Shown in pieces: positions 9,580 through 16,874 of a stretch of 64,000 nt of DNA. The notes below the pieces were generated by a model. The model was not told the DNA's origin. It saw only the letters and a program-made list of their open reading frames with translations, and did not search any database. The number at the start of each line of letters is the position of its first letter. Position 1 is the stretch's first letter. The position numbers were made by a program, and so were the translations under genes. Origin of the DNA: Flammeovirgaceae bacterium SG7u.111 (GTDB lineage: Bacteria > Bacteroidota > Bacteroidia > Cytophagales > Flammeovirgaceae); NCBI GenBank assembly GCA_034044135.1, contig CP139021.1, positions 1,627,635 through 1,691,634 of the forward strand, written 5' to 3'.

Positions 9580-10137
9580 ATGAAAACAATCATTACTGCA
9601 CTTCTCCTGCTTCTTGCGGGGCAACTTATGGCTCAAAAAGTATTGGTAGCTGAGCATTTGAAAAATGGAAAAAAGAAAATCATTCGATTAGACGATAAAA
9701 TCAAGCTTTTTTACAAAGTGCCCGATACAGTTACGTTGGGAAAGGTAAAGCTTAAAGCAGGCTTGAGAGTAGTAGAAGACAACCATACTGATTATAAGAG
9801 GGCGACCTTGCTTCAGATACTAGACGATACGGCTATTCAAGTAGTAGAATATTCCGATACGGTGATTGTAAAAATGGAAGACATAGTAGCTATCCGAAAG
9901 CACCCGAAGCCCGGTAGAGGGCTTGTGAGGCTGGTATATATTGGAGGTTTTATTACAGCCGCTGTTGTAGTTCCTGCAGGCATTGTGGTGACCAATGTAA
10001 TTGCCGCAGTAGTAGTTCAAGAAGCACTCTGGGGCCTTGTAGATGATAAAATTATCTATCCCAATCATAAAATAAGGGGCAAGCGGAAGAAATGGAAGCT
10101 CTACATAACCGATGCTAGTGATGTCGGCGGAAGTTGA
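9580..10137 (+). CDS. secreted or membrane hypothetical protein
   Basis: Unrecognised, 185 residues. A clean signal peptide (ITALLLLLAGQLMAQ) precedes a small beta-rich domain. A long hydrophobic stretch at about 115-145 (GGFITAAVVVPAGIVV) follows, probably one or two membrane helices, and then a basic tail (RGKRKKWKLYI). The layout of signal peptide, beta domain and glycine/valine-rich hydrophobic segment is common among uncharacterised Bacteroidota envelope proteins. It lies between the nrdJ terminator and a DUF2071 gene 51 bp downstream on the same strand, so it may share a transcript with the next two genes. No functional motif is visible. Confidence 0.8.
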   Translation: MKTIITALLLLLAGQLMAQKVLVAEHLKNGKKKIIRLDDKIKLFYKVPDTVTLGKVKLKAGLRVVEDNHTDYKRATLLQILDDTAIQVVEYSDTVIVKMEDIVAIRKHPKPGRGLVRLVYIGGFITAAVVVPAGIVVTNVIAAVVVQEALWGLVDDKIIYPNHKIRGKRKKWKLYITDASDVGGS

Positions 10138-10188
10138 AACCCAGCTAGAAAACTCTAGAAATATCTTTCTCAGTAGAATAGTTTCTCT

Positions 10189-10914
10189 ATGAAAATCCCT
10201 CGAATAAAAGGAATAATTGATAGAAGAATCCTGATCAATTATCAAGTTGAACCAGATGTGTTGGAAGCTTATTTGCCCAAACCTTTCAAACCAAAATTGG
10301 TGAAAGGAAAAGGTGTTGCCGGGATTTGCCTTATTAGGCTAAAAGAAATCAGACCCAAGGGCTTACCAAAACTATTCGGCATTTCTTCGGAAAATGGGGC
10401 GCATCGGATTGCCGTAGAATGGGTAGAGAAGGGCGAAGTAAAAGAAGGGGTGTATATTCCAAGGCGAGATACTTCATCAAAGCTGAATTCCCTAGCTGGA
10501 GGCACCATTTTCCCCGGTACGCACCACTTAGCCCAGTTTGCTGTTAAAGAACAAGATGGGGCTTACCAAGTTGGTTTTAAAAGCGATGATGCAACAAGTT
10601 TGTACATCAAAGCAAAAGAGACCGAGGAATGGAATGAGGAAAGCATTTTTGATGATTTGCCAAACGTTTCAGCTTTTTTTGAAAATGGCGCAGTAGGCTA
10701 CTCCCCCAAGAAAAGTGAGGAGTGTTTTGATGGGCTAGAACTCAACGTGCCGAATTGGAAAGTTTCCTTGTTGGACGTAGAAGAAGTTCGGTCTAGTTTT
10801 TTTGAAAATGAAGCTATTTTCCCGAAAGGCTCTATAAAATTTGATAATGCTCTTTTAATGAAAGATATCCATCACGAATGGATAGGATTAAATACCTTGA
10901 GAAATGAATTCTAA
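10189..10914 (+). CDS. DUF2071 family protein (acetoacetate-decarboxylase-like fold)
   Basis: 241 residues that look like the DUF2071/YqjF group, whose fold is related to acetoacetate decarboxylase. Family-like features are the opening [19 protein letters not shown], the segment [18 protein letters not shown], and a central [17 protein letters not shown] that resembles the usual Arg-rich ligand pocket. No signal peptide or membrane helix is evident, so it is probably cytoplasmic. The substrate is unknown and decarboxylase activity should not be assumed. Its last 11 bp overlap the start of the macro-domain gene, so the two are very probably co-translated. Confidence 0.8.
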   Translation: MKIPRIKGIIDRRILINYQVEPDVLEAYLPKPFKPKLVKGKGVAGICLIRLKEIRPKGLPKLFGISSENGAHRIAVEWVEKGEVKEGVYIPRRDTSSKLNSLAGGTIFPGTHHLAQFAVKEQDGAYQVGFKSDDATSLYIKAKETEEWNEESIFDDLPNVSAFFENGAVGYSPKKSEECFDGLELNVPNWKVSLLDVEEVRSSFFENEAIFPKGSIKFDNALLMKDIHHEWIGLNTLRNEF

Positions 10915-11410
10915 AATCAACTTAGTGCAAGGTGATTTGACGAAGCAAACCACCGATGCAATCGTGAATGCGGCAAATAGTTCATTGCTAGGTGGAGGAG
11001 GAGTAGATGGCGCTATCCATCGGGCAGCAGGGGGAGAGCTTTTGGAAGAGTGCCGCTTGCTCAACGGCTGCCCAACGGGTGAAGCTAAAATCACAAAAGG
11101 ATATAATTTGCCAGCCAAGCATGTTATCCACACAGTAGGGCCAGTTTGGAAAGGAGGGGAGCGAAACGAGCCGGCACTGTTGGAAGCTGCCTACCGAAAT
11201 TCTTTGCAGTTAGCAGAAGAGAATGGGTTGAGCTCTATTGCATTTCCCAACATTAGTACAGGAATTTACCATTTCCCCAAACACCTAGCTGCTCAGATAG
11301 CGATGAAAACTGTTGTGACTTTTTTGGAAACCAGCAAGCATATACAACAAGTAGTTTTTGTTTGTTTTGATAACGAGAATTACTCGCTTTATCAAAAGGC
11401 TTTGGCTTAG
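10904..11410 (+). CDS. macro-domain ADP-ribose/O-acetyl-ADP-ribose hydrolase
   Basis: A 168-residue stand-alone macro domain of the YmdB/MacroD class, which binds ADP-ribose and removes O-acetyl or protein-linked ADP-ribose. Diagnostic segments are [19 protein letters not shown] (ADP-ribose-binding Asp and Asn), [16 protein letters not shown] (glycine-rich catalytic loop), [10 protein letters not shown] and [14 protein letters not shown] (second phosphate-binding loop). The length is that of a single-domain enzyme. The start ATG lies inside the preceding DUF2071 gene (11-bp overlap), which suggests translational coupling and a possible shared role in nucleotide or ADP-ribose metabolism. That link is inference from position. 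Confidence 0.95.
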   Translation: MNSKINLVQGDLTKQTTDAIVNAANSSLLGGGGVDGAIHRAAGGELLEECRLLNGCPTGEAKITKGYNLPAKHVIHTVGPVWKGGERNEPALLEAAYRNSLQLAEENGLSSIAFPNISTGIYHFPKHLAAQIAMKTVVTFLETSKHIQQVVFVCFDNENYSLYQKALA

Positions 11411-11420
11411 TGTTAAGAAC

Positions 11421-11448
11421 AAAAAAGACCACGCCAAAGCGTGGTCTT
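11421..11448 (-). terminator. terminator between macro-domain and TPR genes
   Basis: Perfect 10-bp stem AAGACCACGC/GCGTGGTCTT with a CAAA loop. On the reverse strand it is followed by six T, so it best fits the reverse-strand TPR gene; the hairpin can also stall the converging macro-domain transcript. Confidence 0.88.
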
Positions 11449-11478
11449 CAAACTTAATATAATTCGGTGTTATCCAGC

Positions 11479-12837
11479 TTAGTCCGCTTTGGCTTTGAGC
11501 ATTTTTGTTTGGGCTAGCTCCATTTCGTACTGCGAAACCTGCGCAAACGGCCCTTTACCTGATTTCATGAACGCTTCTCTTGCTTTGTCGAAGGTGTCCA
11601 TATTCACATAAACCACTCCAGCCATAAAGTTGTATTTTACTGTTTCTATGGGGCTTAAGTTCGCATCTTTAAGCAATTGCTCTACTATAGCAATCGCCTG
11701 CTCATTTTTACCCATTTTATAAAGGCTAATACTTTTCATGAAAAGGATATTTCTTGCATTGCTCACCTTAGAGAGGCACTCATCAGAAAGCTTCACTACT
11801 TCGGCATATTTTTTTGCGTTGAGCAAAAGCTCTATCGCCTTATCGTAAAGTGCCACTTGTTTTTTAGGATCTTCCTCACCTTCTATCGCTTTTTTGTACA
11901 GGTCTACGGCTTTTTGGGGGAAGTTTTCTGTTTTTACAGAAATGTCGGCTAGTAATTGGTTTGCTGACGACATTTTAGGATCAATAGACAACGCTTCGTC
12001 AAGCATCTTAGACGCATTTTCAAAGTCATGAACCATGGTATAGCTATTGGCAATGTTAAAATAATAGCTAGGTCTTAATTTTGCTATTTTAGATTTAAAT
12101 GGACCAAAGTCAGCTTTTTCAAGTGCTGCATCACTCTTATCAAAATCTTTGGCTTTATGATAGGCATAACCTAGCTCAAAATACAGCTTGGCCGTTACCT
12201 TAGGGTCGCTGCTATTCACTGTGCTTGTGGCCGATTCCATGTTATTGATGGCTGTTTGGTAATCGCCAAGTGCATTGGCAACTACGGCATTATTATACAA
12301 TGCATCAATATTCGTTTTGTCTATTTTCAATGCTTCTGTTGCATATTCTTTAGCATCGCTATAGAGCTGCTTACTAATATAAAATTGCGAAAGGCGAGAA
12401 TAACTTTCTATTTTCTTTTTAGGATCTGGTTCGTTTTCGGCCATTCTTTTCATCACCCCTATTACCTTGTCTTCTTTTTTGGCAACGGTATAGCATTTTA
12501 CCAAAGCTCCATAGGCTTGCATCATATCAGGTTTTAAGCTTACGGTTTTTTCAAGGTTGGAGGTAGCGTCTTCCAGTTTTTTCATAGAAAAATAAGCCAT
12601 GCCTTTTGAGAAGTACGCTCGGTGGAAGGTATCGCTAATGGCAAGTGCATAATCATATTCCAAAATAGCTTTTTCAAACTGCTTTGCCTTCATCATCATG
12701 TCCCCTTTTTTGATAAAAGTTTTTGCGGCTTCTACCGTTTTGGAGGGCTGTCCTGCTTTTTGCTCGCCCTGACCATAGGCTAGGCTAGTCAAAAACAACA
12801 ACCAAATGGTTAGGTTAAGGATTCTATTTTTTCTCAT
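11479..12837 (-). CDS. periplasmic TPR-repeat protein
   Basis: Tetratricopeptide-repeat protein, 452 residues from the start I prefer. The ATG at 12837 gives a textbook signal peptide (RILNLTIWLLFLTSLAYG). A possible start 39 bp upstream would bury it behind 13 polar residues. The body is almost entirely TPR-like helices, for example KGDMMMKAKQFEKAILEYDYAL, KGMAYFSMKKLEDATSNLEK and NNAVVANALGDYQTAINNME, about ten repeats. It is probably a periplasmic or outer-membrane-associated scaffold; the partner is unknown. The reverse-strand gene upstream (M61 peptidase) ends 257 bp before this start, so co-transcription is uncertain. Confidence 0.9.
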   Translation of the reverse strand: MRKNRILNLTIWLLFLTSLAYGQGEQKAGQPSKTVEAAKTFIKKGDMMMKAKQFEKAILEYDYALAISDTFHRAYFSKGMAYFSMKKLEDATSNLEKTVSLKPDMMQAYGALVKCYTVAKKEDKVIGVMKRMAENEPDPKKKIESYSRLSQFYISKQLYSDAKEYATEALKIDKTNIDALYNNAVVANALGDYQTAINNMESATSTVNSSDPKVTAKLYFELGYAYHKAKDFDKSDAALEKADFGPFKSKIAKLRPSYYFNIANSYTMVHDFENASKMLDEALSIDPKMSSANQLLADISVKTENFPQKAVDLYKKAIEGEEDPKKQVALYDKAIELLLNAKKYAEVVKLSDECLSKVSNARNILFMKSISLYKMGKNEQAIAIVEQLLKDANLSPIETVKYNFMAGVVYVNMDTFDKAREAFMKSGKGPFAQVSQYEMELAQTKMLKAKAD

Positions 12838-13094
12838 AATAATTGATTTAAGACCTGCTAACTTGCTCGTAGTCAATTTAATGTTTTACAAATATTTGAT
12901 ATAAACGGAATTGCCTGCCTTTTACAGATTGGCAATAGCACACCTTATCAAATACTTAACTCGTTGCGTTTAATAATATTATATAATAGTGACGTAGAAA
13001 GCGTTGGGAAAATAGCACTATATGTATAGCCAAGTATTATCCTTAAATTGTAAATTTGGTATTTTACCTACGTTGTTATAAATAAGTATTTTGT

Positions 13095-14801
13095 TTAGCC
13101 TAGCCAAGCTGAAAGGTGTTTTTGTTCTTTTTCGGAAAGTTTGTCTTTTAGAGAAATTTCATACGTATGGAAGTAATGCCGGCTATCGGATTGGAGGGCA
13201 CAAGTGTACAGTTCGTTGTTTCGGAAAAAAGCTATTTGGAGCTTTGGCTCTGAAAGGGCAACTAGGGCGTCGGGAGAACTTGTAATCTTGATCCCGTTAA
13301 TGGAAACAAGTTCATCGTTGATGCATAAATAGGAATCCGCTGGCGAACCAGTGGCAATTTTGGCTATTTTGTGGACACCATTTTCTTTCTTCAGCTTCAT
13401 ACCAAAATCTTTTTCCAAAGCTGATTCGGGAAGTGCCTTTTTGAATTCGCACCCTACATTTTTAAGCAATTCTTGGAGTCGCTCTTCTACGGGCGTAGTT
13501 CCAAAAATATAGGCTTCAAAGTATTTTTCCATGTCCCTGCCCGCTATGGTATTTACCATGCGGATATAGTCGTCGGTTCGGTAACCTTTTTTTCCCGAGC
13601 CAAATTCTTCCCACATTAGCCTCATCACATCATCAAGGCTTTTTTGGTTGTTAGTCTTTTGGCGGAGTTCCAAGTCGAGTAACATAGCAACTATCGCCCC
13701 TTTCACGTAGATGGAAACCTTTCGGTTGGGGATGCCCAGTTTGTAGCCGTCCAGCCAAAGGTCGGTGGAGGAGTCTGCCAAGGACATATTGAAGCGCCCG
13801 TAGTTTTCAAAATGCCTTTTGAAGAGCTTGTTCAGTTCTTTGAAGTAGCGCTCTTGGCTAAAAACACCGCTGCGCTTAAGCATGAGGTCGCCGTAATAGG
13901 TCGTTACTCCTTCGGCTATAAAGCCAGTTTGGAAATAGTTTTCCTTGCTAAAATCGTAAGGCACCATCTGCGCTGGGCGAATGCGGGTCACGTTCCATGT
14001 GTGGAAAAGTTCGTGGGAGCTTACGCCCAAAAGTTCATCGTACAGTTTTGGGTCGTGAAACTGTTCTGCCGGACCCAAAGTGATAACAGTGGAGTGCGCA
14101 TGCTCCACTCCATGGTAGTGCTTGTAAGGTAGTATTTGGAAGAGGTAATGGTATTCTTTGGTTGGGAACTCTTCGAATAATGCTACTTGTACTTGGGTAA
14201 ATGCCCTGAACTCATTTTCCATTTTCACCCAGTCGGGCTTGCAGTTGCCCTGTATCCAAATATGGAACTCGCAACTGCTTTCCTCAAACTGGTGGTGCAA
14301 TAAAGTGGGGCTGGCAATCACTGGCGAATCTACCAATTCGTAATAGCTTGCCGCCTTTAGCTTTTTCCCCTTCACTTTCAGGCTAGTGGCTATGGTATAA
14401 TTGTCAGGTACATCGAGCCTTACGGTGTAGGCTTCTTTTTCCCTGCCAACCACGGCAAGGGTACAGTTTACCCAGTTGATGTAAAGCTGATTTTCATCGA
14501 GCCAACTTCCTCCGGCATCCATTTGGCTGGCGTAGTAGCTGTATCGTATCACTATTCTTCTTGCACCAGAGGTTTCCACTCTCCACCGGTCTTTCTTCAC
14601 TTTTTGCACCGAAAGCGGTAATCCGCTACCGTCTTGAGCTGAAAAGGAGCGAATGTTTTGGGCAAAGTTTTGAAGCTCGTACCTACCAGGTCGCCATGCG
14701 GGGAGCTGAAGTTCGAGGAACTTTCCTGTTACCTTTTCTATAGTAAACTCAAGGTCGATAAACTGTTTGTGGGGAAACCGATAAGATACTTGATAGTGCA
14801 T
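13095..14801 (-). CDS. M61 family metallopeptidase (glycyl-aminopeptidase type) with PDZ domain
   Basis: 568-residue zinc peptidase. The zinc site is HELFH at 263-267 in the M61 context SSHELFHTWNVTRIRP, with the third ligand in IAEGVTTYYGD (Glu297). GVEHAHS (about 231-237) is the family's substrate-side motif. An N-terminal beta-domain with WRPGRYELQNFAQNI (36-50) and a C-terminal PDZ-like domain at about 455-530 (SPADSYLCINDELVSINGIK) complete the standard architecture. No signal peptide is visible from the only plausible start, so it is probably cytoplasmic. The length is near the usual 560-600. It should release N-terminal Gly/Ala-type residues by family analogy. Confidence 0.93.
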   Translation of the reverse strand: MHYQVSYRFPHKQFIDLEFTIEKVTGKFLELQLPAWRPGRYELQNFAQNIRSFSAQDGSGLPLSVQKVKKDRWRVETSGARRIVIRYSYYASQMDAGGSWLDENQLYINWVNCTLAVVGREKEAYTVRLDVPDNYTIATSLKVKGKKLKAASYYELVDSPVIASPTLLHHQFEESSCEFHIWIQGNCKPDWVKMENEFRAFTQVQVALFEEFPTKEYHYLFQILPYKHYHGVEHAHSTVITLGPAEQFHDPKLYDELLGVSSHELFHTWNVTRIRPAQMVPYDFSKENYFQTGFIAEGVTTYYGDLMLKRSGVFSQERYFKELNKLFKRHFENYGRFNMSLADSSTDLWLDGYKLGIPNRKVSIYVKGAIVAMLLDLELRQKTNNQKSLDDVMRLMWEEFGSGKKGYRTDDYIRMVNTIAGRDMEKYFEAYIFGTTPVEERLQELLKNVGCEFKKALPESALEKDFGMKLKKENGVHKIAKIATGSPADSYLCINDELVSINGIKITSSPDALVALSEPKLQIAFFRNNELYTCALQSDSRHYFHTYEISLKDKLSEKEQKHLSAWLG

Positions 14802-14914
14802 ATGAGTTAGGCTAAGTCTATAGCCCTAAGTTCTCATTTATTTAGTTGGATTGCAAGAATAGTTTTGGGAGGGTTATACTAGAAAAAACTCCCAGACAAC
14901 CTATTCGCTTGTCC

Positions 14915-15043
14915 TCAGATAGTTTCGGCCTTTTTTTTCCATAGTTCAAATGGGGAAGGATCTCCTTGATTATTGCACCTTTGGTCAAAACACTCATAAA
15001 TGATAGATAGCTTAAGATTGTAAGACTTTCCTAAGTTGCTCAT
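14915..15043 (-). CDS. short ORF, possible gene remnant
   Basis: A 42-codon ORF running from ATG 15043 to TGA 14915. It has protein-like composition, with IIYECFDQRCNNQG and PFELWKKKAET as the most distinctive parts. An in-frame TAA lies just upstream, so it is closed at both ends. I cannot assign it. It lies in a patch between two intact genes, back to back with the truncated repeat ORF at 15049, so it may be the tail of a decayed gene and not a working mini-gene. Confidence 0.3.
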   Translation of the reverse strand: MSNLGKSYNLKLSIIYECFDQRCNNQGDPSPFELWKKKAETI

Positions 15044-15048
15044 TTTGA

Positions 15049-15438
15049 GTGTTTTTTAATTTAGACAATTTCTTCAACGAAAAAGGTCAATATGAAGGTT
15101 ATTACTATGAATATTTCCCAGATGGAAAACTTAGAACTGAAATCTTGTATGAAAAAGGAAAGATTCTTTATTCAAAACAACTAACAGAAAATGGGGACAT
15201 TGAAGGTACTTTCTTAACCATTGATGTTAAACCCCAATCCAAAGTTGATGAATATATTGTTGGGAACAAATATACGTTTGCAATTACTCTTGCCTACCCA
15301 GGGTTTGAAGATTCTTTCATAGGAATAAATGTAGGAGAATTAGATAAAGGCAAAAATGTGGTTTCAAGCGATTTTGAATTTGTTTCTGATTCACTTACCG
15401 CCTTATTTTTTACCTATGTCAAGCAACCCTCATATTGA
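15049..15438 (+). pseudogene. fragment of a MORN/YwqK-like repeat protein
   Basis: 129 codons from a GTG; no ATG is available and a stop lies immediately upstream in frame. The N-terminus enters directly into a MORN/YwqK-type motif (NEKGQYEGYYYEYFPDGKLR, then LYEKGKI) with no signal peptide or preceding repeats. A beta-rich stretch follows and ends abruptly. Intact family members are secreted proteins with several such motifs, so this looks like an internal fragment that has lost both ends. It is followed by GGGGTCAGG at 15442-15450, a sequence often seen near small REP-associated elements, though that is weak evidence. An expressed short protein is the alternative. Confidence 0.5.
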
Positions 15439-15533
15439 AAAAGGGGTCAGGTTAGATATCGTTATTTGTTTGCTATAACATCTTGAAATATGAATAATAT
15501 ATTACTTTAAAACCGCTAAACTCTCAGCCAATA

Positions 15534-16472
15534 ATGAAACTCAATTTTTTATTTCTTTATTTAACACTAATAGCTATTCTCTTTTCTTGTGAGCAGAATG
15601 ATGATATTGATCCTAAGCTCGATGTACCAGATGCCGTACCAGAAAATGAAATTATTCGCATCCCTGTGGTAGTTCATGTTGTCAACTATGCTCCAAGTCC
15701 TTTTGAGATTAGCGATGAAAAAATCCAATCTCAAATAGATGTGTTGAACAGAGACTATAGGAAAAAGAACCCAGATTACCTCAAGACTCCTGATGAGTTT
15801 ATGGATTTGGTTGCCGATGTGGGTATTGAGTTTCACCTTGCTACGGAAGGTCCTGATGGAAAAGCAACAACAGGGATAATACGAACAGAGAGTACTGTTT
15901 CAGGGTTTGATGGCAGATCTTTGGATGATAGTGTGCCCATTGAAGATTTAGCGCTTTATTTTGCCGACAAAGGTGGACAGGATGCATGGCCCAATGACAA
16001 ATACCTTAATATATGGATAGGGGATATGACGTCTCGCAGTGGAAAGGTTTTGCTTGGAGGCTATGCTAATTTCCCTGGCAGTGACCCAAGAATTGACGGT
16101 GTTGTATTAGAACCTAGGGTAGTGGGTACGCTTCCACCTTTGAGTGAAACAAACAACCTTGGCAGGACGGCTACCCATGAAATTGGACATTGGCTACATT
16201 TACTCCACATCTTTGCTAAGGACAGTGATTGTGCATCAACAGATTCTGTAGCTGATACGCCCCCACAATACGCTCAATACCAAGGAAGGCCTACCTATCC
16301 GAAGATGTCGTGCGGAAGTAGTGACTTGTTTATGAATTATATGGATTATGTCCATGATGATGCCATGTTTATGTTTACCAAAGGTCAGAAGAAAAGAATG
16401 AGGTCCCTTTTTGATAAAGGCGGTGCTAGGAGGGAGCTTTACCTCAATTCTAGGAAAAGTAAAGCTGAATAA
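15534..16472 (+). CDS. M43-family (pappalysin-like) zinc metalloprotease lipoprotein
   Basis: Secreted metzincin, 312 residues. A signal peptide with lipobox cysteine at residue 19 (AILFSC) implies lipidation. The mature part starts after an acidic linker with IRIPVVVHVV, the family's first strand. The zinc motif is HEIGH at 215-219 with the third His at 225. Position 8 of the motif, normally Gly or Asn, is His here (HEIGHWLHLLH). The Met-turn is MNYMDY (about 267-272), and cysteines at about 233 and 260 match the disulphide-bearing linker of the family. There is no C-terminal T9SS domain, so this looks like a cell-surface lipoprotein protease. Start ATG 15534 is the only one giving a signal peptide. 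Confidence 0.9.
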   Translation: MKLNFLFLYLTLIAILFSCEQNDDIDPKLDVPDAVPENEIIRIPVVVHVVNYAPSPFEISDEKIQSQIDVLNRDYRKKNPDYLKTPDEFMDLVADVGIEFHLATEGPDGKATTGIIRTESTVSGFDGRSLDDSVPIEDLALYFADKGGQDAWPNDKYLNIWIGDMTSRSGKVLLGGYANFPGSDPRIDGVVLEPRVVGTLPPLSETNNLGRTATHEIGHWLHLLHIFAKDSDCASTDSVADTPPQYAQYQGRPTYPKMSCGSSDLFMNYMDYVHDDAMFMFTKGQKKRMRSLFDKGGARRELYLNSRKSKAE

Positions 16473-16492
16473 AAGATTGATTTTAGAAAAGG

Positions 16493-16534
16493 AAAAGCCT
16501 GAAATTTAGTGATATAGCTGAACTTTAGGCTTTT
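16493..16534. terminator. bidirectional terminator between the M43 gene and the Cys-rich ORF
   Basis: AAAAGCCT/AGGCTTTT stem with a long loop and A/T tracts on both sides, placed between two converging genes. Confidence 0.6.
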
Positions 16535-16555
16535 ATATTTTATTAGAAAGCTATA

Positions 16556-16723
16556 TTACAACCTAGGGCAACTACTACAGTTTTTGCCTTTGCGCTTATA
16601 TTTTTTACAGCACTTTTTCTTTTTGAAGGTTACATCGCAAGAAAGTTCTTCTGGTATAAACTCTGTATCGCTTAGTAGGCTAATGCCGTTTCCTTTGATC
16701 AATATAGGTCTGTCAAATGTCAT
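16556..16723 (-). CDS. tiny lysine/cysteine-rich protein beside the siderophore receptor
   Basis: A 55-residue ORF starting at ATG 16723, which I prefer over an upstream in-frame extension because the sequence becomes protein-like exactly there. It opens with TFDRPILIKGNGISLL, has an acidic middle (DTEFIPEEL) and ends in a striking basic, cysteine-dense tail (KKKKCCKKYKRKGK, then NCSSCPRL) holding four cysteines as a CC pair and a CxxC. Such a tail could bind a metal. It is divergent from the siderophore receptor, and the 151-bp gap between them holds two operator-like palindromes. I infer an iron- or metal-responsive role, perhaps metal binding or sensing. I cannot name a characterised family. 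Confidence 0.62.
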   Translation of the reverse strand: MTFDRPILIKGNGISLLSDTEFIPEELSCDVTFKKKKCCKKYKRKGKNCSSCPRL

Positions 16724-16766
16724 TTCAATTCTTATTTGTATTCGTAATGCATGGCAAATATGCATA

Positions 16767-16868
16767 ATTTTATTTTTAATTAGAATAAATCTAAATAAAA
16801 AAGACTTTGTCTTGCATATATGGAGAACACAAGGATATCTTTGCATTTTATTTTTAATTAGTCTAAAT
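16767..16868 (+). promoter_or_regulatory. promoter and twin palindromic operators of the siderophore receptor
   Basis: A Bacteroidota-type -7 box TATCTTTG lies at 16836-16843, with TTG at 16812-16814 and a 21-bp spacer. Two related palindromes flank it: TTAGA-N5-TCTAA at 16780-16794 and TTAG-T-CTAA at 16858-16866. Both are embedded in the same direct repeat, ATTTTATTTTTAATTAG, at 16767-16783 and 16845-16861. The downstream copy would cover the transcription start, which fits repression. The half-sites resemble sites of DtxR/IdeR-type iron or manganese repressors more than a classical Fur box; the regulator itself is inferred. Confidence 0.6.
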
Positions 16869-16874
16869 AAAAAC

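Noticed and set aside
10904-11410. Macro-domain gene as part of a toxin/antitoxin (DarTG-like) defence pair
   Set aside because: The neighbour is DUF2071, not a DarT-type ADP-ribosyltransferase, so no toxin partner is supported.
16584-16874. 97-codon upstream extension of the siderophore receptor
   Set aside because: It runs through the divergent Cys-rich ORF and the promoter/operator region, and the real signal peptide starts at 16875.
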